The notes: generated by a model not told the origin, from the letters alone. DNA of 64,000 nucleotides from Celeribacter baekdonensis (GCF_003047105.1 NZ_CP028472.1:186001-250000), one strand, 5' to 3'; numbered from the stretch's first letter, positions 38,641-49,007 are shown. Numbers and translations: made by a program.

Positions 38641-40575
38641 ATGGCATTTCAGATCAATATTGATAACGGAGGAACGCTGACCGATGTGTGTATCATGTCG
38701 GACGACGGCGTTCAAAAGACCAAGGTTCTGACCACGCCTTACGATTTGTCGAAATGTTTTTTCGAGGGTCTGACCAAAGCCTCCGAGGTGGTCTATGGCG
38801 CCACGGACGTCAAGCGTCTGCTCGAAGAGGTGGACCTGATCCGTTATTCCACCACCCAGGGCACAAACGCGATTTGTGAGCGCAAGGGGCCGAAACTGGG
38901 TCTGGTGCTCGACACGGAGTCCAAGGATCTTGTGGCCTCACTGCGCGACCATGATCCCGAAGTCTATGACGCGTTGATCGGGGATCGGGTGGCTTTTGTC
39001 GACACAGCGACATTGCACAGCGATGCCGCCGAAGTCGATGTGGTCAAGGTGATCAATCAATTGACCGCAATGGGCGCAAACCGTCTTGTGGTCTGTTTCA
39101 GCGGCGCAGATTTCGGCGATGCAGAAGAGCGCGTGAAGAAAATCGCGCTGCGCAAATACCCGCGCCATTTGTTGGGGGCGGTGCCGGTGCTCTACGCGTC
39201 GGATCTGACGGTCGATGCCAATCCTGATCGGCGGGCATGGTCGGCGGTGATCAATTCTTTCCTGCATCCGTCGATGGAGGCGTTTTTGTACAACGCCGAA
39301 AACCGTCTGCGTGCGTTTCGCACGAAAAACCCGCTGTTGATTTTCCGCAATGATGGCGATGCCTCGCGCGTGGCCAAAACCGTGGCGATCAAAACCTATT
39401 CGTCGGGACCGCGTGGCGGCATGGAAGGGGTGAAAACCTTTGCCTCGCTGTACGGATTTCGGGACACGGTTTCCATCGACGTGGGCGGAACCACCACGGA
39501 CATTGGCCAATGCACCGAAGGGCGCGTTGCCGAAATGCGGCGCGGTCATGTCGAAGGCATCAGCGTCTCCTTTCCACTGTGTGAAATCATGTCGGCAGGT
39601 GCCGGGGGCAGTTCCATCTTTCGGGTGAAAGAGGGCCAAATTGTCATCGGTCCGGAGAGCGTCGGCGCATTGCCGGGTCCGGCCTGTTTTGGGCGTGGCG
39701 GCAAAGAGGCGACCATCACGGATGCCAGTTTGCTGTTGGGGCTCCTTGATCCGATGTCGTATTTTGGCGGAGACATGGGGCTTGATCTTGCGCGCGCAGA
39801 AGCGGCGGTGATGGCCAATGTGGCCGATCCGTTGGGTGTAAACCTTGAAACGGCGTTGCTTGCGATGTCGGATGCGTTCGAGGCGAAAATTGCCGAGGAA
39901 CTGTACCGCTGCACCACGATTTCTTCTGATACGGTGATGATGGCCTTTGGCGGCGCTGGACCACTGAATGCCTGTGGTGTGGCCGAAAAAGCCGGGATTT
40001 CCCGTGTGGCTGTGCCTGCAATGGCCGCGGTCTTTTCGGCCTATGGCATCGGGTCTTGCGACGTGTCGCAACGCTATGTGGTCAGTCTTGAGACCTGTGA
40101 CACGGCGTGCCTGAATGCGACTTTGGACACCCTGAATGTCAAAGCTGCGCGCGATATGTTCGCGGAAGGGTTTGAGCCGGGCAGCTATACGATCTTGGCT
40201 CAACTGGTGGCTCAGACCGATACGGGCGAAGTGGTGCGACCCCTGACCGAAGGGGACGATTTCCCATCTGACTTGGCCGGAGCTGCGTCGGTGGAATTGG
40301 AACTCAGCGCGATCAAAAGCCTCCGCCAAGGCGACACGGGGCACATCGCAGTGTCGCGCAAAGCCGCCGCGAAAGCTGCGGAGCACCGCAAAGTGCTCGT
40401 GCCTGAAAAAGGCCGGATCGACCTGCCGGTTTACGCCTTGGGCAGCCTGAAAAAGGGCGATTTTGCGGCTGGCCCGGCCATCCTTGAAGAAGACTATTTT
40501 ACCGCTCGCGTGCCTGCGGGTTGGGGTTTTGTCGTCAGCGAAGCGGGCGACGTGATTTTGGACCGGGAGGGCTGA
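38641..40575 (+). CDS. Ketone (acetophenone/acetone-type) carboxylase subunit A, HyuA-like
   Basis: This 644-residue protein of the hydantoinase A/oxoprolinase superfamily starts MAFQINIDNGGTLTDVCIMSDDGVQKTKVLTTPYDL. Further family blocks are DLIRYSTTQGTNAICERKGPKLGLV, YSSGPRGGMEGVKTFASLYG, DVGGTTTDIGQC, MSAGAGGSSIFRVKEGQ, PGPACFGRGGKEATITDASLLLGLL and MMAFGGAGPLNACGVAEKAG. In acetophenone carboxylase the alpha and alpha' HyuA-like subunits phosphorylate the substrates with ATP. Order and sizes of the five genes here (A, small, A, B, fifth) match apcABCDE. The ribosome site is GGGAGGAGAG. Whether the substrate is acetone, another methyl ketone or an aryl ketone is open. Confidence 0.85.
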   Translation: MAFQINIDNGGTLTDVCIMSDDGVQKTKVLTTPYDLSKCFFEGLTKASEVVYGATDVKRLLEEVDLIRYSTTQGTNAICERKGPKLGLVLDTESKDLVASLRDHDPEVYDALIGDRVAFVDTATLHSDAAEVDVVKVINQLTAMGANRLVVCFSGADFGDAEERVKKIALRKYPRHLLGAVPVLYASDLTVDANPDRRAWSAVINSFLHPSMEAFLYNAENRLRAFRTKNPLLIFRNDGDASRVAKTVAIKTYSSGPRGGMEGVKTFASLYGFRDTVSIDVGGTTTDIGQCTEGRVAEMRRGHVEGISVSFPLCEIMSAGAGGSSIFRVKEGQIVIGPESVGALPGPACFGRGGKEATITDASLLLGLLDPMSYFGGDMGLDLARAEAAVMANVADPLGVNLETALLAMSDAFEAKIAEELYRCTTISSDTVMMAFGGAGPLNACGVAEKAGISRVAVPAMAAVFSAYGIGSCDVSQRYVVSLETCDTACLNATLDTLNVKAARDMFAEGFEPGSYTILAQLVAQTDTGEVVRPLTEGDDFPSDLAGAASVELELSAIKSLRQGDTGHIAVSRKAAAKAAEHRKVLVPEKGRIDLPVYALGSLKKGDFAAGPAILEEDYFTARVPAGWGFVVSEAGDVILDREG

Positions 40576-40578
40576 GCC

Positions 40579-40977
40579 ATGAAGATTCCGATGACGGAAT
40601 ATCTACGAATTGATCTGGAAACCGAAAAATGGGAGTGCCGCGTTTGCGATCATGTGATTGCGCCTGCCGATGGCAATTACAAAGAAGGATTGTTGGTTCA
40701 CAACCGCGATCCGCGCGACATCCATCCGCCCATCATCGACCCGGACAAATACCGTTTCACCTTTAGCCCAGACCCGGAATGGGTGCGTATTCTGGAATTC
40801 TGCTGCCCAAGCTGCGGCACGCAGGTTGAAACCGAATACGCCATTCCGGGCCATCCCCCGCTTTGGGACATGCAGGTCGATGTCGCGGCATTGAAAGCGC
40901 AATGGGCCGCGCGTGGTCCTGCGGCGCTGCCGGATGCGGGTCCCGTGGTGATGCCTGAACGCGGCCATAGCCACTGA
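40579..40977 (+). CDS. Ketone carboxylase small zinc-binding subunit (acetone carboxylase gamma-like)
   Basis: This 132-residue protein has two cysteine pairs, ECRVCDHV (about 19-22) and FCCPSCGTQVE (about 74-78), spaced as a zinc ribbon. It also has the family phrase NYKEGLLVHNRDPRDIHPPI. This resembles the gamma subunit of acetone carboxylase (Acetone_carb_G) and ApcB of acetophenone carboxylase. It starts 3 bases after subunit A. A structural or metal-binding role within the complex is known for the family; nothing here shows catalysis by itself. Confidence 0.85.
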   Translation: MKIPMTEYLRIDLETEKWECRVCDHVIAPADGNYKEGLLVHNRDPRDIHPPIIDPDKYRFTFSPDPEWVRILEFCCPSCGTQVETEYAIPGHPPLWDMQVDVAALKAQWAARGPAALPDAGPVVMPERGHSH

Positions 40978-41092
40978 CCGTAAGCACGGAAAATAACGCC
41001 AAGACCCGCGCTGTGATGGCGCGGGTGACACCGGGGGTGTGTTCGCAAGGTCGAGGAGACTTGCCGCCTCCGCAGCACATAAGGGAGAGAGT

Positions 41093-43249
41093 ATGAAACG
41101 TGTATCCGTTGATATCGGCGGCACCTTCACCGACTGTTTCGTCGTTTGGGGCCAGCAATATATCGAAACCAAAGCTCTGACGACGCATCACAACCTGGCG
41201 ATGGGCTTTAACGAAGCTCTGGGCAAAGCCTGCACCACGTTGGGTTTGGGGTTGGAAGAGATTTTGGGCGAAGTGGACAGCGTGCGCTATGCGACAACGC
41301 TGGGCACCAATGCTCTGATTGAACATAAAGGTCCGAAAATCGGCATGTTGGTGACAGCGGGCTATGAGGCGACTGTGCCACTGAGCCGGGCGCGTGGCTA
41401 TGGCGAAGGTCTGGATAACCTCGGCCAGCAAGACATGCCCAATGCCCAGCGTCCTGACCCTCTGGTGGAGCCGCACATGATTTATGGTGTGCGCGAACGA
41501 CTGGACTTCGAAGGCAATCTGGTGATGAAGCTGGACGAAGAAGACGTGCGTCGTCAGCTGCGCGGGCTTGTGGATCGCGGCGCACAGATCATCGTGGTCG
41601 CCTTGGTGAATTCGGTTGTGAATCCGGCACACGAACAGCGCATCGAAGAGATTGTGTTGGAGGAATATCCGTCGCATTTGCTCGGTGCGATCCCGGTGAT
41701 CCTGTCGCATCAGGTGGCGGGCCGCAAAGGCGAATATGTCCGCGCAACCTCGGCCATCGTCGATGGCTATCTGCATTCGACCATGTATCACGCGCTCTCG
41801 GCGCTTGAGCAGAACCTGCGGGCGCATAAATACGAAAAGCCGATGTTGGTGATCCACAATTCGGGCGGTATGGCACAGTTGAACTCGACTGATGCGCTGC
41901 AAACCATCCACTCAGGACCGGTGTCCGGCATCGGCGCGTCCGAGCACCTGTCTTTGCAGGCTGAATTGGGCAATGTTGTTGCCACCGACATGGGTGGCAC
42001 CAGCTATGACATCGGCATCGTCGTCGAGGGCGGGATCAAGCACTATGATTTCAACCCGGTCATCGACCGCTGGCTTGTCTCTGTTCCCATGGTTCACCTT
42101 GTGACGTTGGGTGCGGGCGGCGGGTCCATTGCCTCCTACGACCGGATGTACAAGACGGTGAAATGCGGGCCGGAAAGCGCGGGGTCTGATCCGGGACCGG
42201 CCTGTTACGACCGCGGCGGGATGCGCCCCTCCGTCACCGATGCCGATCTGGTTTTGGGCTATCTGGACGCGGAAAACTACGCGGGCGGGTCGATCCCGCT
42301 CAATCCGCGCCGGGCCAAGACCGCGATTGAAGACGCGCTGTGCGACGAGTTGGATTGCGACGTGATCGAAGCCGCCAAGCTCATTCGCGAAAAGGTCGAT
42401 GACAACATGGCAAACGGTCTGTTCACCGAGCTGCGCGCGCGTGGCTATGACCCGAAAGACTTCACCATGTTGGCTTATGGTGGCAACGGTCCGCTGCATT
42501 GCTGCGGTATCGCGCAGAACCTCAGCATCGACAAGATTCTGGCCCCGCCCTTGTCCTCCGTCTTCTCGGCCGTGGGGGCAGGCAACATGCACCAGCTCCA
42601 TATTCACGAGCAGTCGCTCTACATGGTGCTTTATGACAGCAACACCCGCCACATCTTTGACGACTACGATCGGTTCAATGCCATCGTGGCGGAGTTGAAG
42701 GAAAAAGGCACCCAAGACCTGTTGCGTCAGGGTGTGCCGCTGGACCAGATCAGTCACGATCTGGAACTCGACATGCGCTATGGCAACCAGTTGGTGCAAA
42801 CCACGGCTGTGATCCCGCGTCATGAGGTGCATGGCCCGGCGGATGTGTTGGCGATGATTTCGCAATTCTCCAACGATTACGGCAAGCGTTTTGGCGAAGG
42901 CTCTCAGGCACCGGAAGCGGGCATCCGCATCAACACCATTCGTGTGGCTGCCTATGCCAAACACGAGACGGTGAAATTCGAAGACATCAAACCGTTGGCC
43001 AAGGCGGACCGCAAGGCCCCGCCCGCTCCACAAAGCCATCGGACCTGTCATTTTGTTGGCGTTGACGGTGCCTTTGAGACCCCGGTTTGGGCACGCAAGG
43101 ACATTGAGCCCGGTGTCGAGATTGAAGGGCCAGCGATTGTTGCCTCCGAAGTCACGACCTTCTTGGTGAACCCCGGCTGGACCTATGTCGCGGCAAAACA
43201 AGACGCGTCGTGGTTCTTGCGCAACGAAACGCCGATCACCCGCCATTAA
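41093..43249 (+). CDS. Ketone carboxylase second HyuA-like subunit (ApcC / AcxA-like)
   Basis: The 718-residue frame starts at ATG 41093, after AAGGGAGAGAGT; an 18-residue extension to 41039 is rejected. The N-terminus RVSVDIGGTFTDCFVVWGQQYIETKALTTHHNLAMGFNEAL carries the nucleotide loop. Then come VRYATTLGTNALIEHKGPKIGMLV, NSGGMAQLNSTDALQTIHSGPVSG, ATDMGGTSYDIGIV, VTLGAGGGSIASYD, PGPACYDRGGMRPSVTDADLVLGYL and ARGYDPKDFTMLAYGGNGPLHCCGIA. Length and sequence resemble the beta subunit of acetone carboxylase and ApcC. It is the paralogue of the 38641 gene in the same complex. Confidence 0.87.
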   Translation: MKRVSVDIGGTFTDCFVVWGQQYIETKALTTHHNLAMGFNEALGKACTTLGLGLEEILGEVDSVRYATTLGTNALIEHKGPKIGMLVTAGYEATVPLSRARGYGEGLDNLGQQDMPNAQRPDPLVEPHMIYGVRERLDFEGNLVMKLDEEDVRRQLRGLVDRGAQIIVVALVNSVVNPAHEQRIEEIVLEEYPSHLLGAIPVILSHQVAGRKGEYVRATSAIVDGYLHSTMYHALSALEQNLRAHKYEKPMLVIHNSGGMAQLNSTDALQTIHSGPVSGIGASEHLSLQAELGNVVATDMGGTSYDIGIVVEGGIKHYDFNPVIDRWLVSVPMVHLVTLGAGGGSIASYDRMYKTVKCGPESAGSDPGPACYDRGGMRPSVTDADLVLGYLDAENYAGGSIPLNPRRAKTAIEDALCDELDCDVIEAAKLIREKVDDNMANGLFTELRARGYDPKDFTMLAYGGNGPLHCCGIAQNLSIDKILAPPLSSVFSAVGAGNMHQLHIHEQSLYMVLYDSNTRHIFDDYDRFNAIVAELKEKGTQDLLRQGVPLDQISHDLELDMRYGNQLVQTTAVIPRHEVHGPADVLAMISQFSNDYGKRFGEGSQAPEAGIRINTIRVAAYAKHETVKFEDIKPLAKADRKAPPAPQSHRTCHFVGVDGAFETPVWARKDIEPGVEIEGPAIVASEVTTFLVNPGWTYVAAKQDASWFLRNETPITRH

Positions 43250-43310
43250 GTCAATCTGCCCCCCGGCGCGGAGGAGGCGTCGGGGGTGTACCCCTTTGGA
43301 GGAGAGTCCC

Positions 43311-45580
43311 ATGAACGAGATGTCAACACGGGCGAAAACGCCCACACTCGAAGAAATGAACCTGATCAAGAAATTTCTTGACGACACCACGCTGTTTCTC
43401 GGTCCCGACCCGGAGATCATGCAAAACCATGACCTGATGCCGCGCACCGAGATCGAAGACGACGCGATTGGCAAGGTCAGCGATGCCCACACCGTGGCCA
43501 AAATCCGGGATCGCATCCAATCGGGCTGTGACGAAGGCTATGAGATGGTCGAACAGATGGGTGCCGCACCCGGTGCGAAATGGGGTGACGTGATCACGGG
43601 CGTTTATTCTGCCAGTGGTGATCTTGCCATTGCCTCGGCTGGGGCGTTCTGATCTTTTCGGCGCTGGTGCACCACCCGATCAAATTCATCATCAAAAACT
43701 GGATGAATGACCCAACCGTGGGCGTGAAGGACGGCGATGGTTTCATCCACAATGACTCGCGCTACGGCAACGTGCACAACACCGACCAGTCGATGATCAT
43801 CCCGATCTTTCACAAGGGTCAACTGGTGTGCTGGGTCGCCTCGACCGTGCACGAAGGCGAGAATGGCGCGATTGAGCCGGGCGGTATGCCCTCGATGGCT
43901 GAAAGCCCCTCTGATGAAGGGCTGAAAATGTCGCCTTTCAAAGTGGTTGAGAACTATCAAATCAAACGCGACATCCTGACCTTCCTGCAAAACTCGGTGC
44001 GCGAGCCAAAGCTGCAATACGAAGACATGAAGGTGAAACTGTTCGCCTGTCTGCGCATCAAACAGCGGATCGAAGAGACGCTGAATTCGGATGGTCCTGA
44101 GGCTTTGATGGCGACGCTGCGCCTGACTATGGAAAACGTGCGTGCCGAGGTGAAACGCCGGATTTCGGAATGGCCGGACATGACCGTGCGCAGCTACATC
44201 ATTCAGGACTCCACCCTGCGTGAAAACTGCGTGGTCAAGATCAATTGCAAACTGACCAAGACCGGCGATCGGTTGATTTTCGACTTCCGTGGCTCGTCGC
44301 CCGAATTCACCAACCGCGCCACCAACACGATTGTTGCGGGCCTGAAAGGGATGCTGGCGCAGGTCTTCTTGTGCTACGTCTGGCCCGACCTGCCGCGTGG
44401 GCAGGCGGCTTTTGCGCCCATCGAAGTGATCACCGATCCGCATTCGATCGTGAACTGTTCCTATGATGCGCCCAACTCGCAATCCTTGATGTCGATCTTC
44501 ACCGGGTTCACCGCCGGGCAACATGCGGTGGCCAAGTTCCTGTATTCCTGCCCGGAAAAATTCACTCGGGTGCATGCGCCGACTTTCAACATGATCAACA
44601 CCTTCATCTGGGGTGGGGTAAGCCAGCATGGCGAAACATTGGGCAACCTCTGTGCCGACCTCAACGGCATGGGTGCGGGGGCTACGTCAAGCCGCGATGG
44701 CGAACATGCTTTGGCGCCGATCTTTGCCACCATGGCCGACATCGGTGAGCAGGAGCTGAACGAGGAGGAAGTGCCCTTCTTGCAGCTCGTGTCCAAAAAA
44801 ATGACCCGCGACGCTGTGGCCCCCGGTAAATATCGCGGTGGTCAGGGCTATACCATGATGGTGGCCACCAAGGATTCCGAACAATGGGGGTTCATGACGA
44901 CGGCGCAAGGGGCCAAAATCCCGCCGCTTCAGGGTCTGTTTGGCGGCTACGCCTGCGGCACCTATCCGTTGTCAAAGGTCAAGGATGTTGATGTCTATGA
45001 CGTGTTGATGAACGAACCAGAGCGGTTCCGCCACTCGATCGAAGAGATCATGAACGAACAACCGTTCGAGGACGCCGATTATTCGACCCATCACATGGGC
45101 ATGGGGTTCGAGATCTCGAAACGCGGCGAGTTGTTCATGATCAGCCAAGGCGCGGGCGCAGGCTATGGTGATCTTCTGGAACGCGATCCGGAAAATATCA
45201 TCAAGGACATCGAGGAGGGGCTGATCTCTCCCGAAGTGGCCGCACGCCTTTATAAAGTGGTCTTTGATGCCGCAACGCTGGCGATTGATTTTGACGCCAC
45301 CGAGGCCGCGCGTGCCGAAGAACGTCAGGCCCGGATCAAACGCTCGGTCCCCTATGCTGAGTTTGTCAAAGGCTGGAACAAACCAAAGCCGCCGTCGCAT
45401 CTGCAATATTTCGGATGTTGGGGCGATGATGTTGGCACGCTCTATATGGGCGCGCCGGACATCATCCGCCGCGGCGACCAACCGCGTCCGAATTACATGA
45501 TGCACCCCAAAGACGTGCGCATCGCGGAACTCGAAGCGCGCCTTGAGGCCGCAGGTGCCATGGGGGACGAAAAGAAATGA
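43311..45580 (+). CDS. Ketone carboxylase HyuB-like subunit (ApcD / AcxB-like), interrupted by a one-base frameshift
   Basis: The first frame (43311-43652) reads MNEMSTRAKTPTLEEMNL to GDLAIASAG. The second continues VLIFSALVHHPIKFIIKNWMNDPTVGVKDGDGFIHNDSRYGNVHNTDQSMIIPIF to 45580. One more G in the GGGG run at 43641-43644 joins them into a 756-residue protein, matching the large subunit length of acetone and acetophenone carboxylases. HyuB marks are FDFRGSSPEFTNRATNTIVAG, CADLNGMGAGATSSRDGEHALAPIFATMADIGE and PGKYRGGQGYTMMVATKD. The HyuB-type subunit holds the carboxylation site in the characterised complexes. It overlaps the fifth gene by 4 bases. Confidence 0.85.
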
Positions 45581-46398
45581 GCCAAACCCTAGCAGACGAT
45601 CTGCCCGATGGTTCGGGTACGAAGGCGCTGCGGGTCTGGTTGAAGTCGTCGGGCTATGCCCGGCGGCTTCTGCTGGGCGAAAGTGGCGATCCTTGGGCGG
45701 ACGGGGCGGCGAAATACCTGTCTTTTTTCTCTCAGGCACGCGGGTTGCTGCGGGCCGATGTTGCGGAGGTGGATTTGGGGGATTTGTTCCGCTCTTGGGT
45801 GCATCGCCATCCCGCTTTGCGCGCCGATATGGCCAGCAAGAAGCGCGTGACCTACCCGTTGCGGCGGATGCTCGAAGAGGAGGGGCCGCGCCAGCTTTTG
45901 GACGAGGTGACTGAGGCCGTTGCCGCCAATTTGCAAGCTCAGGTGCCGATGGTTTTGGTGATGCCAGCTCCGGGGGCTTGGCTGGCCGAGGCGCAACAGA
46001 TGGTCGATCGTCCGGCTGAGGTCGACGATGATGCGGTGGAAGATGCCGCCATGTATATGGCCGATTTCCTGCGCTGTGTGTCCGCGCGTCCGGTGGGCGG
46101 GCTGTTGGTGGAAGAGGGCGCCAGCCCCGGTCCGGCCTCCCGCTATTCTCCGATCCTGAATGCGGCCAAACACTACCGTTGGGCTGTGGTCGGGCGCGAT
46201 GTCTCCCCAGAGTCAGCGGCGGTGTTTGACGCCACCATAGGCACGGATGCAAGCGCCCAAGGCCGGGATGTCAGTCTTGATCTGTTTGGACAGGGCACAT
46301 TGCCGGACATTGGGGCCGGTCAGTTTGCCTTTGCGGAGATCCCCGTTGGACATGCGCCAGAGGCGGTGCTGGACGCGATTGCTCAGCTGCGGGGCTAG
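45577..46398 (+). CDS. Fifth gene of the ketone carboxylase operon (ApcE-position protein)
   Basis: The 273-residue protein MSQTLADDLPDGSGTKALRVWLKSSGYARRLLLGESGDPWADGAAKYLSFFSQARGLL... has no family I recognise from motifs. It is soluble and acidic, with an Ala-rich C-terminal half and no signal peptide. It is coupled to the HyuB-like gene by an ATGA overlap. By position and size it matches ApcE, the separate epsilon subunit that acetophenone carboxylase needs for activity. Acetone carboxylase operons of the three-subunit type lack it. The function assignment rests on gene order. Confidence 0.7.
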   Translation: MSQTLADDLPDGSGTKALRVWLKSSGYARRLLLGESGDPWADGAAKYLSFFSQARGLLRADVAEVDLGDLFRSWVHRHPALRADMASKKRVTYPLRRMLEEEGPRQLLDEVTEAVAANLQAQVPMVLVMPAPGAWLAEAQQMVDRPAEVDDDAVEDAAMYMADFLRCVSARPVGGLLVEEGASPGPASRYSPILNAAKHYRWAVVGRDVSPESAAVFDATIGTDASAQGRDVSLDLFGQGTLPDIGAGQFAFAEIPVGHAPEAVLDAIAQLRG

Positions 46399-46488
46399 AT
46401 GCACGGGTCATATGTCCCAAATTCCGCCCTTCCCCACGGGCGGATTTGACCAGTGGGTGGACGTTTTCAAACCGACGCCAAGGTCATC

Positions 46489-46518
46489 ACGGCGCCCCTC
46501 CTCCGGGGCGCCGTTTTT
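46489..46518. terminator. Strong bidirectional terminator between the carboxylase operon and the acoR-like gene
   Basis: A perfect 10-bp stem ACGGCGCCCC / GGGGCGCCGT with a 6-nt loop is followed by TTTT on the + strand. It serves the convergent ends at 46398 and 46526. Confidence 0.85.
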
Positions 46519-46525
46519 CGTGAGG

Positions 46526-48532
46526 TCAGTGTTGAACCGTGCGTAGGATCGCGACGCTTTCTTTTAACCCAAACCGTTCCAGTTTGATGTAGAGCGTACT
46601 TTTCGCGATCCCCAGATCCCGCGCGACCGAGGTCAAGTTGCCCTGATGCGCCCGGATTGCGGTCATGATGGCCTCGCGTTCAGCAAGCTCCAAGGGGCTG
46701 ATCCCCGCATGATCCGGCGCGGGGGCGTCAGAGCTCAGATCATCTGGCAGACCAAGCTCAGATGGCAAATGCTCTGCCTCCAAAAAGTCGCCCTCGCAGA
46801 CCAGCAGACTGCCTTCCAAAGCGTTGCGCAATTCGCGGATGTTGCCCGGCCAATCATGTTGCTCCAAGGCGCGCCGCATCCCATGCCCGACCCGTGGGAC
46901 CGGACGGTCATACCGGGCCGCGATCTGGGCCAGAAAATACTCCGCAAGCGGCACAATATCGCTGCGCCGATCGCGCAGGGGGGGAAGCGCCAAAGACGTC
47001 ACGGCAATCCGATAGTACAAATCCATTCGGAATCGACCGGCTTGCACCTCGGCTTTGAGGTCGCGGTTGGTCGCCGCGATCAGACGAAAGTGGACTTTGC
47101 GCGGATGGTTTTCACCGATGCGGCAAATCTCGCCGGTTTCCAAAACCCGCAACAGATGCGGTTGCAGATCGAGAGGCATCTCGCCAATCTCATCCAAGAA
47201 CAATGTGCCGCCATCGGCGGCTTCAATTTTCCCCATCATGCCGCCACGTTTGGCCCCGGTAAAAGCGCCCTCCGCGTAGCCGAACAATTCACTGGTCAAA
47301 AGTTCGCGTGAAAACCCGCCGCAATTGACCGCCATGAACGGGCCCTTTTGATCTGGCCCGGTGTCGTGAAAGGCATGGGCAAAAGCGTCCTTGCCAACGC
47401 CGGTTTCGCCCAGCAACAGCACGGGAACCGAGGCTTTCGCCAGTTGTCGCGCCCGATTCAGCGCCGCCACATAATTTGGTGCGGCACCAATCAGGCGGTT
47501 AAACGCATCGGTTGGTGCGGACTGCGGGCGGGGAATGTCGTGGATTTTGTTGCGTTGGACCAAGGCATTGCGGTCGGGTAGCACAAGGATCGAGCCGAGG
47601 CGATGTCCCTGTACATGGACGGGCTCGATCCAGTCCTGATCCACCCAAGACGGCATTTTTTCGGGCACAAGCTTGCCATCGCGCCAGGGCAGTGTCAGAT
47701 CGCGAATGGTGAGGGCCGGATCATTGCGGCCCTTTGCCAGTTGCGTCATCAACGCGGCGGCACTGTCATTGGCTTTGACGGCGCGGCCTTGGCGATCAAA
47801 GACGATCAACCCGTCGCTTCCGGCGTTGTTCAGCCGGTCGAGATAGTGGTCAAGCAACCGATATCGCAATTTCATTTCCTGACGCGCCAGACGGTTTTCG
47901 ATCCGTCCAGACGCGGCAACAGCCAGCGCCAGAGCGTGACGGCTGTAGCTGTCTGTCAGGCCGGAAATGTCAATCGCGCCAAGGATCGTATGGCTGATCG
48001 GATCACGGATCACACTGGCCGAACAGGACCACCGTTTGATCCCGGAACAAAAATGTTCGGAGGAATGAATTTGGATCGGTTGGCCGATTTCAAGCGCGGT
48101 TCCGATGGCGTTGGTTCCACAACTGGCCTCACTCCAACTTGCACCGGGCATCAGATGAATGTTTTCAGCCGGGTCACGCAAAGAGGTGTCGCCCTCAATC
48201 GACAAAACCACACCAGCCGCATCGGTCAGCACCATGACGGTTCCGGTTTCATGCAAAAAATCGCGCGCAGATTGCATCACCGACACGCTGGCCTGTACAA
48301 GCTCCGTGTTGGTTTCCAAAAGGCCATACAGAGGATCGCCATCCAAGGGGACCGGGGCCTGATCCCGTGTGGGATCGACCTTGCCCTGGCAGCGGCGCCA
48401 AGAGTCGTCGATCAACCGGCGCAGCGCATCAGACCCCGGTTCATCGCCCTGTAGAAATCGTTCCCAGGATGTCATGATTTGCGGGTCATTCTCTGGACGT
48501 GAAAATGTCTGGCGCAAGGCGGTTCCCGGCAT
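46526..48532 (-). CDS. AcoR-type sigma54-dependent enhancer-binding activator
   Basis: The protein has 668 residues from ATG 48532, 5 bases after the GGAGGAGA box (a 21-residue longer frame is rejected). Domains: an N-terminal GAF sensor ([25 protein letters not shown] to about 190), a PAS-like region, then the AAA+ domain. The latter has Walker [11 protein letters not shown] (about 371), the sigma54-contacting GAFTGA loop (about 419-424), Walker [12 protein letters not shown] and the arginine region RMDLYYRI. A Fis-type helix-turn-helix ends the protein ([25 protein letters not shown]). All catalytic motifs are intact. It is the likely ketone- or alcohol-responsive activator of the carboxylase and cobW operons, as AcxR is for acetone carboxylase in Xanthobacter. 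Confidence 0.93.
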   Translation of the reverse strand: MPGTALRQTFSRPENDPQIMTSWERFLQGDEPGSDALRRLIDDSWRRCQGKVDPTRDQAPVPLDGDPLYGLLETNTELVQASVSVMQSARDFLHETGTVMVLTDAAGVVLSIEGDTSLRDPAENIHLMPGASWSEASCGTNAIGTALEIGQPIQIHSSEHFCSGIKRWSCSASVIRDPISHTILGAIDISGLTDSYSRHALALAVAASGRIENRLARQEMKLRYRLLDHYLDRLNNAGSDGLIVFDRQGRAVKANDSAAALMTQLAKGRNDPALTIRDLTLPWRDGKLVPEKMPSWVDQDWIEPVHVQGHRLGSILVLPDRNALVQRNKIHDIPRPQSAPTDAFNRLIGAAPNYVAALNRARQLAKASVPVLLLGETGVGKDAFAHAFHDTGPDQKGPFMAVNCGGFSRELLTSELFGYAEGAFTGAKRGGMMGKIEAADGGTLFLDEIGEMPLDLQPHLLRVLETGEICRIGENHPRKVHFRLIAATNRDLKAEVQAGRFRMDLYYRIAVTSLALPPLRDRRSDIVPLAEYFLAQIAARYDRPVPRVGHGMRRALEQHDWPGNIRELRNALEGSLLVCEGDFLEAEHLPSELGLPDDLSSDAPAPDHAGISPLELAEREAIMTAIRAHQGNLTSVARDLGIAKSTLYIKLERFGLKESVAILRTVQH

Positions 48533-48846
48533 TGCAGTTCTCCTCCCAGTGTTGCGTGAGTGGTGGCTGCTTCCTCCCCGAAGCAGATGGTCCACCAGCC
48601 AAGACAGCGACCGAAATCGCGTCTTTGCGCATTTTTATCGCGGTAGTTTAACAGTCTTTGCCTTTTCCACCACAATTATTGCGTTTTGGCCTGTCTGTGC
48701 CGGGGGTCTAAGGGGCCTGCACGGCTGAGCCTGTGGGGCCGTTTATGTCCTCGCGATGCATATTGGGCGTGTCGCACAGTGCGGGCCTTTTAGCCACGAA
48801 GCGGTCGTCTTGACCGCGTTTTATCTGTGCGCACCGTGGCACCACC

Positions 48847-48895
48847 GTCCGGTTTTCGGACGCCCCTCAGGCCGCGCTCAGACCGAAAACCGGAC
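48847..48895. promoter_or_regulatory. Paired enhancer sites (GTCCGGTTTTCGGAC and GACCGAAAACCGGAC) upstream of cobW
   Basis: Two 15-bp sites in opposite orientation (48847-48861 and 48881-48895; 14 of 15 complementary), centres 34 bases apart, lie 65-115 bases before the -24 element at 48960. This is the usual arrangement for hexameric enhancer-binding proteins. The rest of 48533-49007, apart from this and the promoter, shows nothing. Confidence 0.7.
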
Positions 48896-48959
48896 GCTTT
48901 GGAGAAGAGGTTTGAAGCACGCTCACGGCAAGCCGTTGTTTGGCCTGAAAAGTCGTGAG

Positions 48960-48975
48960 TGGAACGAAACCTGCT
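48960..48975 (+). promoter_or_regulatory. Sigma54-type -24/-12 promoter of the cobW-thiolase-rpoN operon
   Basis: TGGAACGAAACCTGCT has GG and GC spaced by 10 bases and matches TGGCACG-N4-TTGCW except for A at the fourth position and C before TGC. The cobW start is 33 bases downstream. Paired enhancer-like repeats sit upstream. It would put the rpoN paralogue of this operon under sigma54 control. Confidence 0.7.
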
Positions 48976-49007
48976 TCTCTTTTGGGAGGATGGATGGAGG
49001 AAAGCCG

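Noticed and set aside
38938-40386. Long antisense open frame (482 codons) opposite the first carboxylase subunit
   Set aside because: The + strand frame has clear HyuA motifs throughout. Long antisense frames are common in GC-rich coding DNA; the same applies to 17577-18932 in thiC, 41912-43516 and 44972-46252.
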